Part shown: positions 1-8,286 of the stretch, piece by piece
How the letters are laid out: every line of letters starts with the position of its first letter
How positions within the stretch are numbered: position 1 is the first letter of the stretch
Assembly: GCF_016458305.1 (NCBI RefSeq)
Contig: NZ_JAEMHL010000014.1
Coordinates: forward strand, 1 to 64,000
Length of the DNA stretch: 64,000 bases
Reading direction: 5' to 3'
From: Geomonas anaerohicana
GTDB taxonomy: Bacteria > Desulfobacterota > Desulfuromonadia > Geobacterales > Geobacteraceae
Program-made: the position numbers and the translations under genes
Notes under the pieces: generated by a model
What the model was told of the DNA's origin: nothing
Seen by the model: only the letters and a program-made list of their open reading frames with translations
Databases searched by the model: none

Positions 1-169
1 TTTTCTTGGTCCCACCATCTTTGCCATTTCCGACACCTCCGTTTGGTTGAGGTGTCTACATTAGCGGGGGAGCTTCCGTCCTGGTCTACGCGCTTGGTTG
101 GGACATCTTCTTCCTACTTATCAATTTATCAATGCCCGGCCCCACCTTTCCCCGGTACCACCCGTTAAG
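1..169. other. Unassigned sequence at window start
   Basis: No gene, RNA or clear repeat could be supported here. The plus strand stays open over much of the stretch, but the conceptual product resembles nothing recognised. It may be the tail of a gene that starts left of the window. Confidence 0.3.
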
Positions 170-355
170 TCACCTAAACGTGAGCCACAATTGAATTACT
201 GATGCTCCGGTTTGAACGATAGCAAGAATAACGGCAGCCCAAGTAAGCCGGGTCATGACTATTGACTGCTTATCTGTTGAATTCGTTTGCGCTTCAATTG
301 CTTTTTTCAAGCCAGCCAAAGCACTTAATTGTGGTCCAAGATCAAAATGGCCCAT
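170..355 (-). CDS. Small single-pass membrane protein, unknown function
   Basis: A 61-residue protein with a polar N-terminal half and one hydrophobic segment at about residues 38-56 (TWAAVILAIVQTGASVIQL). An AAAGGA motif sits just ahead of the ATG. The layout suggests a short cytoplasmic part (residues 1-33) and a membrane anchor. Base composition is AT-richer than the core genes to the right, which fits mobile-element cargo. No family is recognised. Its neighbours are another tiny membrane ORF and the relaxase. Confidence 0.5.
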   Translation of the reverse strand: MGHFDLGPQLSALAGLKKAIEAQTNSTDKQSIVMTRLTWAAVILAIVQTGASVIQLWLTFR

Positions 356-500
356 ATATCATTCCTTTTTTTACCTAATTTTTATTTTTTGCGACTGCCG
401 TTGAAGGTGCGCTCCAAATAAGCCAACAACGTCAACTACGTTCCTCTAGCACCTTTGTCCAACGAGGTCGGCCATAACCGGCGCGTAGTTATGCATCAAG

Positions 501-629
501 TTAGTCGTCAATGTATGGTCGCTTGTTTATGATTTGATAAAGGTCTCTTTTTATTCCTTTGCAAAAATGTTGAATATTAAAAAGCAATATCGATATCACT
601 ATTAAAATCGCAAATATTGCATACTCCAT
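501..629 (-). CDS. Very small membrane protein, unknown function
   Basis: A 42-residue ORF starting MEYAIFAILIVISILLF: a hydrophobic helix at residues 3-19, followed by a lysine/arginine-containing tail (CKGIKRDLYQ). It is preceded by a strong AGGAGG ribosome-binding site six bases before the ATG, the main reason to believe it is translated. It runs the same way as the 170-355 gene and shares its AT-rich composition. The size would fit a small stress peptide or type I toxin-like peptide, but nothing else supports a function. Confidence 0.5.
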   Translation of the reverse strand: MEYAIFAILIVISILLFNIQHFCKGIKRDLYQIINKRPYIDD

Positions 630-678
630 TGTTTTACCTCCTGTGGTTAATGGGGCAACTTGTTAGCTTTTCTCGTTT

Positions 679-822
679 TCAGGTAGGGTTCTCCACCGTC
701 TTAAGCCTGACGCCGCGCTCCTCGTCGTAACGATACCGGACGTAGAGCAGCGCAGCGCCGTACTTCTCCACCAGATGCTTCGTCCCTCTCTGCCCGGGCT
801 TGAGGTTCAGGCGCGATTTCAT
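679..822 (-). CDS. Small basic conserved-type protein, unknown function
   Basis: A 47-residue protein beginning MKSRLNLKPGQRGTK. An upstream in-frame ATG at 897 exists, but the internal ATG at 822 has a GGGGGAGA site directly before it and gives a compact sequence with no odd N-terminus, so it was chosen. The protein is basic, with GTKHLVEKYG and LLYVRYRYDEERG segments. From memory, short proteins of this pattern occur beside mobile elements in Geobacter and relatives. Their function is unknown to me. It is divergent from the relaxase gene. Confidence 0.5.
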   Translation of the reverse strand: MKSRLNLKPGQRGTKHLVEKYGAALLYVRYRYDEERGVRLKTVENPT

Positions 823-993
823 GTCTCCCCCTGGCGGGCGCAGCATAGCACGCAAGGTTAATGAATAACAATAATAATCTACCCCTGCGGCACCCATTGG
901 AATACCCTCGCTGTTTGTTAAAGTTTGCCAATGCCGTATAGGGCTTTGGAGTACACTCTATCAGCTTTTGGAACGGTGGATGGAGATCCAGCG

Positions 994-3900
994 ATGATGT
1001 CGGTATCACCGGGGATGGCTGCAGGGCAGGCGGGCGGGTACTTCTCCAGGGAGGATTACTACCTGCGGGGCATCGATAACGAGGGGGCGAGCCTCTGGTA
1101 CGGCCGTGGGGCGCAGGCCCTGGGACTCGACGGCCCGGTCGGGGAACAGGAGTTCCGGGCCCTGTGCCGCGGGGAGGACTTGCAGGGAAACCGCATCGTC
1201 GCCCCCAAGCTGACCCGGGACCGGGAGAGCGGTTTGCCCGTCGAGACGCACCGGGCAGGCAACGACTGCACCTTCTCCGCTCCCAAGTCGGTCTCCATCG
1301 CCTATGCCGCAGGGGTGAACGGCGTCAGGGAGGCACACGACGCGGCGGTGCTCTCGGTTCTGTCACACATGGAGGAACATTACTCCCATTACCGTAGCCC
1401 CGAGGGTATCAGGTGCGGCGGCATGGTGGCGGCCAAGTTCGACCACGCCACCTCCCGTAACGTCGACCCGCAGCTCCACTCCCACGTCTTCGTGGTGAAC
1501 GCGGTGCACACCGGGGACGGGATCTTCAGGGCAAACGAGCCCAAGGCCATCTTCCAGGACCAGAAGTCCCTGGGGCTCTTGTACCGGCAGGAACTCACCC
1601 GCGAACTTTCCGAGCGGGGCTTCGGGGTGGAGGTGCGGGACCGCGCGCAGATGTTCATCGAGTTGAAGGGGATCTCCCCGCAGCTCGTCGAGCACTTCTC
1701 CTCCCGGCGTCTCGCCATCGAGGAGCAGGTGGAGCGCTGGAGGACTGCGGGGAGGTTTGCAGAGGTGCCCCACGCACGGCTCTACGAGATGGCGGTTCTG
1801 GAGAGCCGGGACCCCAAGCGCAGCATCACCAGGGAGGAAGTGACCCGGATCTTCGAGCGGGGGTTCGAGGAGTGCGGCACCTCTTTTGCCCAGGTGAAGC
1901 GGGAGCTGGAACGTGGCCGGGAGCTTGCCATCTCCCGCACCGCTCCCGAAGCCTCGCGCGTGGTGGAGCTCGCGGTCCGGGATCTCACCGAGCGCGAGGC
2001 GGTGCTGGACCGGGCGCGCCTTCTGGACCAGGCGGTCCTGATCTCCGGGGGGGAGCACTCCGTTGCCGAGCTGAACCTCGCCATCGACGGCGGGATTCCC
2101 GAAGTGCGGCGGCTCGGGCGCGACGCGCGGGGACGGGAGCTCTACACCACGCGGGAGATGCTGCAGCTGGAGTCCCGGAACCTGGAGAGGATCAGGGAAT
2201 TTCCTCCCTTTCAGAGTGTCGCGCGCGTCCCGGAGGTTGAGGCGTACCTGGAGCTTTGGCAGGAGGAAAGGGGCGTCCGGCTGACGGCCGGACAGAAAGC
2301 CGAGGTTCTCCTGGAACTGACCGGGGGCCGCGGCGTCGCCCTCACCATCGGGGATCCGGGGACCGCCAAGACTTCGACCCTGGAGATCGTCGAGCGCTTC
2401 AACGAGGAGGTATTGCGCCCGGAGGGGAGGGAGCATCTCTCCGTCAACCTCTCCTACACCGGAAAGGCGGCCCGGGAGTTATCCCTCGCCACCGGGAGGC
2501 CCTCCCTCACCATCAACAGTTTCGAAAATGGGAATCCGGCTTCCAAATTTGCCCTGCAGAGGCAAAACGGGGAGCCCCCCATGCTGGACATCTTGGGTGA
2601 AAAAATTCTCATCCCTGAAGGGCGGGAGGCACAGGTGGTGCTCCGGGTGGACGAGGCGGGCTTTCTGGGCGCGAGGCAGGCGGAGCGTCTGCTCGACGTG
2701 GCGGATGAGCTGCGGCAAAGGGGCCTCAAGGTGAAGCTCCACCTCCTCGGGGACCCGAAGCAGATGCAGGGGATCCAGGCCGGGGACCTGCTCGACCAGG
2801 TGCGGGAGCTGGGGCTCAATCGGGAGGTCGACTACGCGCACCTGACCGAGATCCTGAGGCAGCGCGACCCGGGGCTTCTGGAGATCGCCAGGGGACTGAA
2901 CCGGGAGGACCGCGAGCTTGCCGTGAACGCGAGGGAGGCGCTCCGCTCCCTGGAAAGGCGACAGGAGGTGCTGGAGAACCCCGACCCCGTTGAGCTACGC
3001 CGGGCCGCCGTGGAGCACTACCTGGAGGAGAGCCGGAAGCTCTCGCGCATCCCCGAGCGGGCGGCTGTGGGAGAGACGCAGCAGGTGCTCCTGGTGACGA
3101 CGACCAACGAGGCGCGCAGGGATCTGAACCGCGAGATCCGTCGGGCACGCGTCACGGGACGCGAGATCGAGGAGGGGAGGAGTTTCCCGGTACTGACACC
3201 GGTGCGCCAGGGGCTCACCGTCGAGGGGTACCAGCTCGGGGACACGCTGCACTTTTCCGGCGAGCGGACCGGGGACGGGCGGACGGTCGCCTGGGGTGCC
3301 CGGTTGCACGCCGAGGGAAAGGTGGTCGGGCTCGACCGGGAGCGCAACCTGGTGCGGGTCGACTTGTCCTTCGAGACCCTGGACCGGCAACGGCGCAAGG
3401 TGGTCCGCGAGGTGACCAAGGAGTTCTCCGCCGCAGAGCTGCCGGGACGGACCACCCTGTTACGGGAGGAGGAGCGGAGCTTTTCGATTGGGGACCGGAT
3501 CGTCACGCTGAAAAACGACCGGGGACTCGGGGTGCAAAACGGCTCGCTCGGGGTGGTACGGGAGATCGATGCCACCGGGCGGATGCGGGTCGACCTGGAG
3601 GGGCGCGAGGTGACGCTCGACCTGGACAAGTACCGGCACCTCGATCACGCCTACGCGGTCACCATCCAGAAGAGCCAGGGGGCGACGGTGGAACACTCCA
3701 TCCTGTACGCACCGGTACGTCCGAGAAAAGGGGTGGAGCTGGAGCCGGGAAACGAGCTCGGGGAATGCTACGGGCGCATGAGCTACAACGCGCTCAACGT
3801 CGCCGTCACCCGGGCACGATTCGCGACCCGCGTCTTCACCAACTCCATCGAGGATCTGGAGCTGTCGGTGGAGTTCGTCGACGGCAAGAGTTCCACGCTC

Positions 3901-4188
3901 GACAAAGCGAGGGAACCGGTGCGGGAGATCACGCGCGCTCAGCATAGGGGCATCGACGGACCGGAGCACGATCTGCACAGGAGCATCGGAGACCTGAAGC
4001 GGGTCATGCTGAACCGTGGGGACGGGGTGCGCAAGGCTCCCTCGCTCGAACATGTCGCTGCGCTCGTGCGTGCTCCGGGGCTGAGAATTCCGGAGCAGGT
4101 GCTGCAGGTCAGGCAGGTGCAGAAGGTGGTGGAGCGGCAGCTGGAGTTGAAGCTCCCGAAGCTTCCCGGCATGGGCTTTAAGATCTGA
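994..4188 (+). CDS. MobF-family conjugative relaxase-helicase (TrwC/TraI-like)
   Basis: About 1064 residues from the ATG at 994, which has GGAG eight bases upstream and gives the usual MobF opening (MMSVSPGMAAGQAGGYFS). The ORF is open to 925. Relaxase domain, about residues 1-300: a tyrosine pair at 22-23 and the metal-binding triad H151, H162, H164. Helicase domain, SF1B/RecD2-like: Walker A GDPGTAKTS near 453 (alanine replaces the usual glycine before lysine), DEA Walker B near 552, AVTIQKSQG near 888 and NVAVTRAR near 935. Known role: nicks oriT, stays covalently bound to the 5' end and unwinds the transferred strand. The candidate nic site lies about 90 bases downstream. Shorter than F TraI (1756), close to TrwC (966). 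Confidence 0.93.
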   Translation: MMSVSPGMAAGQAGGYFSREDYYLRGIDNEGASLWYGRGAQALGLDGPVGEQEFRALCRGEDLQGNRIVAPKLTRDRESGLPVETHRAGNDCTFSAPKSVSIAYAAGVNGVREAHDAAVLSVLSHMEEHYSHYRSPEGIRCGGMVAAKFDHATSRNVDPQLHSHVFVVNAVHTGDGIFRANEPKAIFQDQKSLGLLYRQELTRELSERGFGVEVRDRAQMFIELKGISPQLVEHFSSRRLAIEEQVERWRTAGRFAEVPHARLYEMAVLESRDPKRSITREEVTRIFERGFEECGTSFAQVKRELERGRELAISRTAPEASRVVELAVRDLTEREAVLDRARLLDQAVLISGGEHSVAELNLAIDGGIPEVRRLGRDARGRELYTTREMLQLESRNLERIREFPPFQSVARVPEVEAYLELWQEERGVRLTAGQKAEVLLELTGGRGVALTIGDPGTAKTSTLEIVERFNEEVLRPEGREHLSVNLSYTGKAARELSLATGRPSLTINSFENGNPASKFALQRQNGEPPMLDILGEKILIPEGREAQVVLRVDEAGFLGARQAERLLDVADELRQRGLKVKLHLLGDPKQMQGIQAGDLLDQVRELGLNREVDYAHLTEILRQRDPGLLEIARGLNREDRELAVNAREALRSLERRQEVLENPDPVELRRAAVEHYLEESRKLSRIPERAAVGETQQVLLVTTTNEARRDLNREIRRARVTGREIEEGRSFPVLTPVRQGLTVEGYQLGDTLHFSGERTGDGRTVAWGARLHAEGKVVGLDRERNLVRVDLSFETLDRQRRKVVREVTKEFSAAELPGRTTLLREEERSFSIGDRIVTLKNDRGLGVQNGSLGVVREIDATGRMRVDLEGREVTLDLDKYRHLDHAYAVTIQKSQGATVEHSILYAPVRPRKGVELEPGNELGECYGRMSYNALNVAVTRARFATRVFTNSIEDLELSVEFVDGKSSTLDKAREPVREITRAQHRGIDGPEHDLHRSIGDLKRVMLNRGDGVRKAPSLEHVAALVRAPGLRIPEQVLQVRQVQKVVERQLELKLPKLPGMGFKI

Positions 4189-4279
4189 GTGCAGGGAGGT
4201 TCCGGGGAGCTGCGGTGCGCTTTACCTTCGTGCCGGCAGCGGTCAGGCGGGCCTCGCTTCGCTCGGCTGATTTTCCTTT

Positions 4280-4306
4280 CACACCACACGCAGCCCTTCG
4301 GGCTGC
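4280..4306 (-). other. Putative oriT nic region (MobF type)
   Basis: On the minus strand a hairpin with arms GCAGCCC and GGGCTGC and a 3-base GAA loop runs directly into TGCGTGTGGTGT, with the predicted nick between 4281 and 4280. As remembered, F has TGCGTGGGGTGT followed by the nick, and R388 has a hairpin followed by TGCGTATTGTCT and the nick. The match to F over those 12 bases is 11 of 12, and the hairpin position matches R388. It lies between the relaxase gene and the predicted DNA-binding accessory gene, where oriT is expected. Confidence 0.7.
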
Positions 4307-4346
4307 GCCGCGCGTCCGCTTCGCGAAATCCCCTGTGCTTTCGCGC

Positions 4347-4426
4347 CGGACGGCGTGGGACGCTCTGGCGCCAGAAAGGGTGAAACTGCTGGAAAACCGG
4401 GAGTTTGCCTGGCACCACGCCGTCCG
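4347..4426. repeat. 12-base perfect inverted repeat beside the putative oriT
   Basis: CGGACGGCGTGG at 4347-4358 is perfectly inverted as CCACGCCGTCCG at 4415-4426, with 56 bases between. It lies between the nic-like site and the start of the 4459 gene. It could be a binding site for the DNA-binding accessory protein, an oriT-distal repeat, or an operator for 4459-5375. Confidence 0.5.
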
Positions 4427-4458
4427 CCGTCGTCCGGCGCACAAAGAAGGAGCCCGCC

Positions 4459-4812
4459 ATGGCCAAAACAAGCGTCCGGCTGCCGCCGGAAATCTGTAAA
4501 AAACTGGAGAGCGAGGTGCGCAAACTTGGTGAGATCGGAGGCGGGACGGTAACGGTTTCGGAGCTGATCCGGGCGTGCATCGTCGAGCATTTTCCCGAAA
4601 TTTCCACCCGCGCCCGGAAGGAAAAAACCTCCCTGGCCGAGTTGCGGGACGAGATTTCCCAACTGAAGGATCGCCACATTCTCCTGGCGCGGGATGTGGA
4701 AAATCTGGTGCAGACCCTTTCCGAGGTGCTGCCGCTTTTGGCCACGCGCGAGCAGGTCGATTCGCTCACCGACGGCATAGCGGCTGTCCTCAGGTCGGCC
4801 AAGGTGAGGTGA
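4459..4812 (+). CDS. Predicted ribbon-helix-helix relaxosome accessory protein with coiled coil
   Basis: A 117-residue protein with an AAGGAG site before its ATG. Residues 1-45 (KTSVRLPPEICKKLESE, then TVTVSELIRACIVEHF) follow the beta-strand, helix, helix pattern of ribbon-helix-helix DNA-binding proteins such as TrwA or MobC. Residues 55-110 are a heptad-rich coiled coil. It is the first gene after the relaxase and the putative oriT, and its stop is two bases from the next start, so the two genes are probably co-translated. Inferred role: binds oriT and helps the relaxase, and may repress its own promoter. The fold assignment rests on pattern reading only. Confidence 0.65.
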   Translation: MAKTSVRLPPEICKKLESEVRKLGEIGGGTVTVSELIRACIVEHFPEISTRARKEKTSLAELRDEISQLKDRHILLARDVENLVQTLSEVLPLLATREQVDSLTDGIAAVLRSAKVR

Positions 4813-4814
4813 AC

Positions 4815-5375
4815 ATGGACGGAAAATCCCCCAAGGACAAGTTGCTCGATGCCTGCGGCGTGCACGATACCCGGGTCCCCTCGCCGCCGCCCAAGGATCA
4901 GGAGAGCAGGAAATATTACCAGGCCCTGCTGGACCGGGCGGAAAACGCCTCGGCCTGGGCACAACAGGCGCAGGATCAGACCGAGCGGTCCTACCGGAGA
5001 CTGAACGACTATCTCCTCAAGGACCTGCCACCTCAACTGGTGCGGGCATTTGGAGAAGTGGCGCAACAGGAGATCGCCTGCACCTTGCGCCCTCTCCAGG
5101 ACAGCCTCGGTAAGGAAGCGGCGCGGATCGATTCCTGCGCGGAAGAACTGGCCCGGATGTCCCTGAACTGGCGCCTCATGCTGGTTGCGGTCGCGGTGGG
5201 AATCGCCACCGTTACTCTCGGCGCGGTGATGGTGCGCTACACCCTTTTGGACAGCTATTTCGAGGAGGAAAAGCGCTACGAGATCTGGGGGCGCGACGTG
5301 GCGGCCAGGCTGGAAAAGTCTTCGCCCAAGGAGCGGGAACGGATCCTCAAGTGGGTCCGTGGGGGGCCGCTTTGA
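4815..5375 (+). CDS. Predicted membrane-anchored mobilization accessory protein
   Basis: A 186-residue protein with a charged, glutamine-rich N-terminal region of about 115 residues likely to be coiled coil, one strong membrane helix at about 119-139 (LMLVAVAVGIATVTLGAVMV), then a charged tail of about 45 residues. The start lies two bases after the preceding stop, and its ribosome-binding site (AGGTGAGG) is inside that gene. The layout resembles MbeB/MbeD- or MobB-type helpers that tether a relaxosome to the membrane or coupling protein, but I do not recognise a named family. Confidence 0.6.
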   Translation: MDGKSPKDKLLDACGVHDTRVPSPPPKDQESRKYYQALLDRAENASAWAQQAQDQTERSYRRLNDYLLKDLPPQLVRAFGEVAQQEIACTLRPLQDSLGKEAARIDSCAEELARMSLNWRLMLVAVAVGIATVTLGAVMVRYTLLDSYFEEEKRYEIWGRDVAARLEKSSPKERERILKWVRGGPL

Positions 5376-5411
5376 TTCTTTTTCCCAGGTGGTTCACCCC
5401 CTCCCGGAAGA

Positions 5412-6770
5412 CTAAACCACCAGACGCGGCCCCGAAGCCAGGGCCTTAAGCTTCTCAAGGTTCGACCGGCAGAAGCCTCGGAACTCTTCCGAAATGCGGG
5501 GCTCCTCAACCGTCCGCTCCCAGAAAAGGAGGGCCCGGGCGAGCGCCGAGGCGTAGGCCTCGGGAGCACCGGAAGCGAAGCCGGGAGGGGTAAAAGTGCG
5601 GGTAAGCAGCACGCCGTCAAGTGGGCGGTAGAGCATCGGGAGCATGTCATAGGCCGGCGCCAGCCGGAAGCCCCCCGTCTCCACCGGGACCAGGGAGACG
5701 TTGCCGAAGTGCTGGTCGGTGTTCGCGATCAAGTCCCCGAAGACGGAGAGCCAGCGGAGGTTGGCCGCGTCCCCTGCGGGGAGTCGACCATCCCCTTCCA
5801 TCCTCCGGGCGGCCAGGACCCAGCTGTCCTGATGACCGTAGAACTCGTTGTCGACGGCCCTTAGGGAAACCATCGGCAGACGCCCGAACCTGCCGGTCCG
5901 GTCGAAGCGCTCCACTTCCAGAAACACCCGGTTATCCGCCTGCAAAAGGTGGGTGCGCGCCGCGGAAATCCCCGTTTCCGAAACGACCTCCAGCGCAAGA
6001 TGCTCGCAGACTAGGAGGTCGGCCCAACGTCTCCCCTCGAGCGAGTCCAGGGGGGGAGAGAACTTCACCAGGACATGCCGAGCCGCTCCGTCGCGCTCGA
6101 CAACGGCGGTGAACTTCGGGTGCTCGCCCCCCGCCGATGAGCCTGGCGGCTGTCCTTCCATGGCGAGGCGGGCCATGCCCGGGTAGGCATCCGGGAGCTC
6201 GTCGGGGCGAAGCGGCGCCTGAGGTTCCCGGACCGAGCGGAAGTAGCGCTCCAGGGACTCCTCGCCGATGACCAGGTCGCCCATGCAGTCCTCGCCGCGG
6301 CGTGCCAGGGCGATGAGCACGTGGTCGTCCTGCCAGTCGTTGCCGCGGGGGGGCAGTGCCAGTTCCTCGTGCAGCCTCATAACGAAGGAGCGTCCCACGA
6401 ACCCCTCGGGGCGCAGATCAGAGAGGAACCAGGGGAGGCTTTTGTATTGTTCGGGGGGGGCTCCCTCCGGCCGCCACAGGTACTGATCCCTGGCTATGGC
6501 GTCGAGGACGCCGAAACGGCGGGCGTTTCCCTCGGCGTCGATCCGGTAGACGGGGAACTCGCCCCCCAGGCCGCGCAGGTCGCGCCGCGTGGTGTAGCGC
6601 CGTGAGCGCGCCTGACCGATGGCGACGACGCGGCTCCCGAGGCTCGCGATGAGGCGGGAGACGGTGGGCTGGCTTAGCTCCAGTCGCTTCTGGATCTCCT
6701 CCGAGCTGAAGACGCCGGAGGAGAGATAGAGCAGAAGGCGGTCGGTATAGTCTGATCTGGTGCGGGACAT
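5412..6770 (-). CDS. HipA-family serine/threonine kinase with N-terminal winged helix (YjjJ-like)
   Basis: A 452-residue protein. Residues 1-65 form a helix-turn-helix (EEIQKRLELSQPTVSRLIAS) in place of a separate HipB antitoxin. The kinase part shows the HipA ATP-loop signature SSAGGEHPKF at 211-220, the catalytic loop N350-T-D352-Q-H354-F-G-N357, and the metal-binding aspartate in YDMLP (D375), so it looks intact. Known: HipA kinases phosphorylate targets such as GltX and slow growth; E. coli YjjJ has the same HTH-kinase layout. No hipB-like gene is adjacent. It is convergent with the mobilization genes, and two 12-base repeats lie just upstream of the start, a likely autoregulatory site. 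Confidence 0.85.
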   Translation of the reverse strand: MSRTRSDYTDRLLLYLSSGVFSSEEIQKRLELSQPTVSRLIASLGSRVVAIGQARSRRYTTRRDLRGLGGEFPVYRIDAEGNARRFGVLDAIARDQYLWRPEGAPPEQYKSLPWFLSDLRPEGFVGRSFVMRLHEELALPPRGNDWQDDHVLIALARRGEDCMGDLVIGEESLERYFRSVREPQAPLRPDELPDAYPGMARLAMEGQPPGSSAGGEHPKFTAVVERDGAARHVLVKFSPPLDSLEGRRWADLLVCEHLALEVVSETGISAARTHLLQADNRVFLEVERFDRTGRFGRLPMVSLRAVDNEFYGHQDSWVLAARRMEGDGRLPAGDAANLRWLSVFGDLIANTDQHFGNVSLVPVETGGFRLAPAYDMLPMLYRPLDGVLLTRTFTPPGFASGAPEAYASALARALLFWERTVEEPRISEEFRGFCRSNLEKLKALASGPRLVV

Positions 6771-6785
6771 GGGTTGCCTGGCCTG

Positions 6786-6809
6786 GTGAATAGATTTGTG
6801 AATAGATTT
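6786..6809 (-). promoter_or_regulatory. Tandem 12-base repeats upstream of the HipA-like gene
   Basis: GTGAATAGATTT occurs twice head to tail, at 6786-6797 and 6798-6809, 16-39 bases before the HipA start. On the minus strand a weak TTGTAT, 17-base spacer, GATAAA promoter can be drawn just upstream and partly overlapping. Inferred: an operator, plausibly for the kinase's own winged helix. Confidence 0.45.
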
Positions 6810-6908
6810 ATCTCACAGATATGACATAAATACAACAGGTTAAGTTGTAAATGTTCGGCTGGATGAATATTAAGAAGGAATTGGTGGCGAGATCGCGCCT
6901 CTAGCGGG

Positions 6909-8150
6909 TCATTCCTGCACCAACCGGGGCTTACGCACGATGGATAGCACCTTCGAGGTGTCGCGACCGGTCGTGATGCTGATCAGCTTGCGCGCCCACG
7001 CCTCCAGCGCCGCCTGTTTCTCCCGGTCGTAAGAGTAGCGGTTGTAGACATGCCCCACCCCCTGCTTTTGCCTGGTGATGTGGTTCTGCAGCCGGTCGAT
7101 CAGCTCCCCCGAGAACCCCATCTCGGCCCAGCAGGTAGCGGCGCTGCGCCTCAGGTCGTGCGGGACGAAGTAGGCTACCTTGAGCCTGTCCTCCGCCCTG
7201 CTCTCCGGGGTGTGGGGGAGGCACCCCTTGATCGCGCTGGTAAGTGTCCTTACTTCGAGGGATTTCCCCGGATTGGCCGGCGATGGGAAAACGTACCCTT
7301 CGCCCTCTCCGATCAGCTCCTTTGCCAGCGGGGTCAGGAATACCCGGTGCGCCTGCTTGTTCTTGGAGCGTTCCGTCGGAATGGTCCACCAGTCGTCGTT
7401 GATCTCCCTGGTGTGCATGCCGATCACCTCTCCCGGACGCTGTCCCGTCACCAGGATCAATTTCAGGCAGCGGCAGACGTTGTCGGACATGCCGGAGGTT
7501 TCCAGGTTTTTCCACAAGGTCCGGATCTCCTCCCAGGACAGGGCTCTCTCCCTCGACGTCTCCCGCTCCGGCCGGTCCATGCCCATAAACGGGTTCGTCT
7601 CGATCACGTCCCGCTTCACCGCGTAGCTGAACATCTTCCGGGTATACGCGAGCACCCGGTTCGCCATGACCGGCGCCCCACGGTCGGCGATTTCGTCGAG
7701 GATCACCACCAGGTCGCGCCGCCTGATGTCACTGATCTTGCGCCTGTCCCACTGGGGCAGCAGGTTGACTTTGAGGGCCCGCTCGATCTCCTTCCACCCC
7801 CGGTTATGGAGTTTCGCGTGGCGCTCGATGTACTCTTTGATGAATTCGGCGACGAAGGGGGTGCGCCTGCGGTCGATGGCGTTTTGCATCCGTTCGCCCA
7901 GGGGGTCCTTCCCTTCATCCAGCTTCTTCCTCGCGGCCGTCAACCGTTTTCGCGCCTCGGAAAGGGACACAGTCGGATAATCGCCCAGGCGCATAAAGCG
8001 GCGCTTGCCGTCGAAACGGTACAAGTAGAAGAAGACCTTGGCCCCGGTGGCAAAGACCCGGATGCCGAAACCCTCGCCTTCACCTTCCCGGACATCTTCC
8101 AGGCGTTTCTCGGTTTTCAGGTTGCGGACATAGACATCGGTGAATTTCAT
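6909..8150 (-). CDS. P4-type tyrosine integrase (site-specific recombinase)
   Basis: 413 residues from the ATG at 8150, preferred over the one at 8162 because AGAGAGG precedes it and the family usually opens this way. N-terminal DUF4102-like arm-binding domain at about 1-90 (LSEARKRL), core-binding domain at about 100-190, catalytic domain at about 200-390. Catalytic residues seen: R in TGQRPGEV, HDLRR (HxxR), and the tyrosine in GHVYNRY. All are present, so it should be active. It lies about 280 bases from the tRNA-Ser fragment and points away from it. Known role: integrates and excises the element by recombination at the tRNA 3' end. Confidence 0.92.
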   Translation of the reverse strand: MKFTDVYVRNLKTEKRLEDVREGEGEGFGIRVFATGAKVFFYLYRFDGKRRFMRLGDYPTVSLSEARKRLTAARKKLDEGKDPLGERMQNAIDRRRTPFVAEFIKEYIERHAKLHNRGWKEIERALKVNLLPQWDRRKISDIRRRDLVVILDEIADRGAPVMANRVLAYTRKMFSYAVKRDVIETNPFMGMDRPERETSRERALSWEEIRTLWKNLETSGMSDNVCRCLKLILVTGQRPGEVIGMHTREINDDWWTIPTERSKNKQAHRVFLTPLAKELIGEGEGYVFPSPANPGKSLEVRTLTSAIKGCLPHTPESRAEDRLKVAYFVPHDLRRSAATCWAEMGFSGELIDRLQNHITRQKQGVGHVYNRYSYDREKQAALEAWARKLISITTGRDTSKVLSIVRKPRLVQE

Positions 8151-8195
8151 GGCCTCTCTCATGCCGATTCGGTTGGTGATCCGCTTAATCCGACT

Positions 8196-8286
8196 TAGTA
8201 TGGTCTCTAGTATGGTCTTTATGCAAGCGAAATATGCTGCGAATACCCGTCGTTGCTAGGTTTAGTATGGTCTCTAGTATGGTCTC
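8196..8286. repeat. Four TAGTATGGTCT repeats between integrase and att site
   Basis: TAGTATGGTCTC or its one-mismatch form occurs at 8196-8207, 8208-8219, 8263-8274 and 8275-8286: two tandem pairs about 67 bases apart. Further right, short GCTGAAACG-like repeats continue to about 8420. Arrays like this next to a tyrosine integrase and its att core are typical arm-type binding sites for integrase or an excisionase. They also cover the integrase promoter region. Confidence 0.6.
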
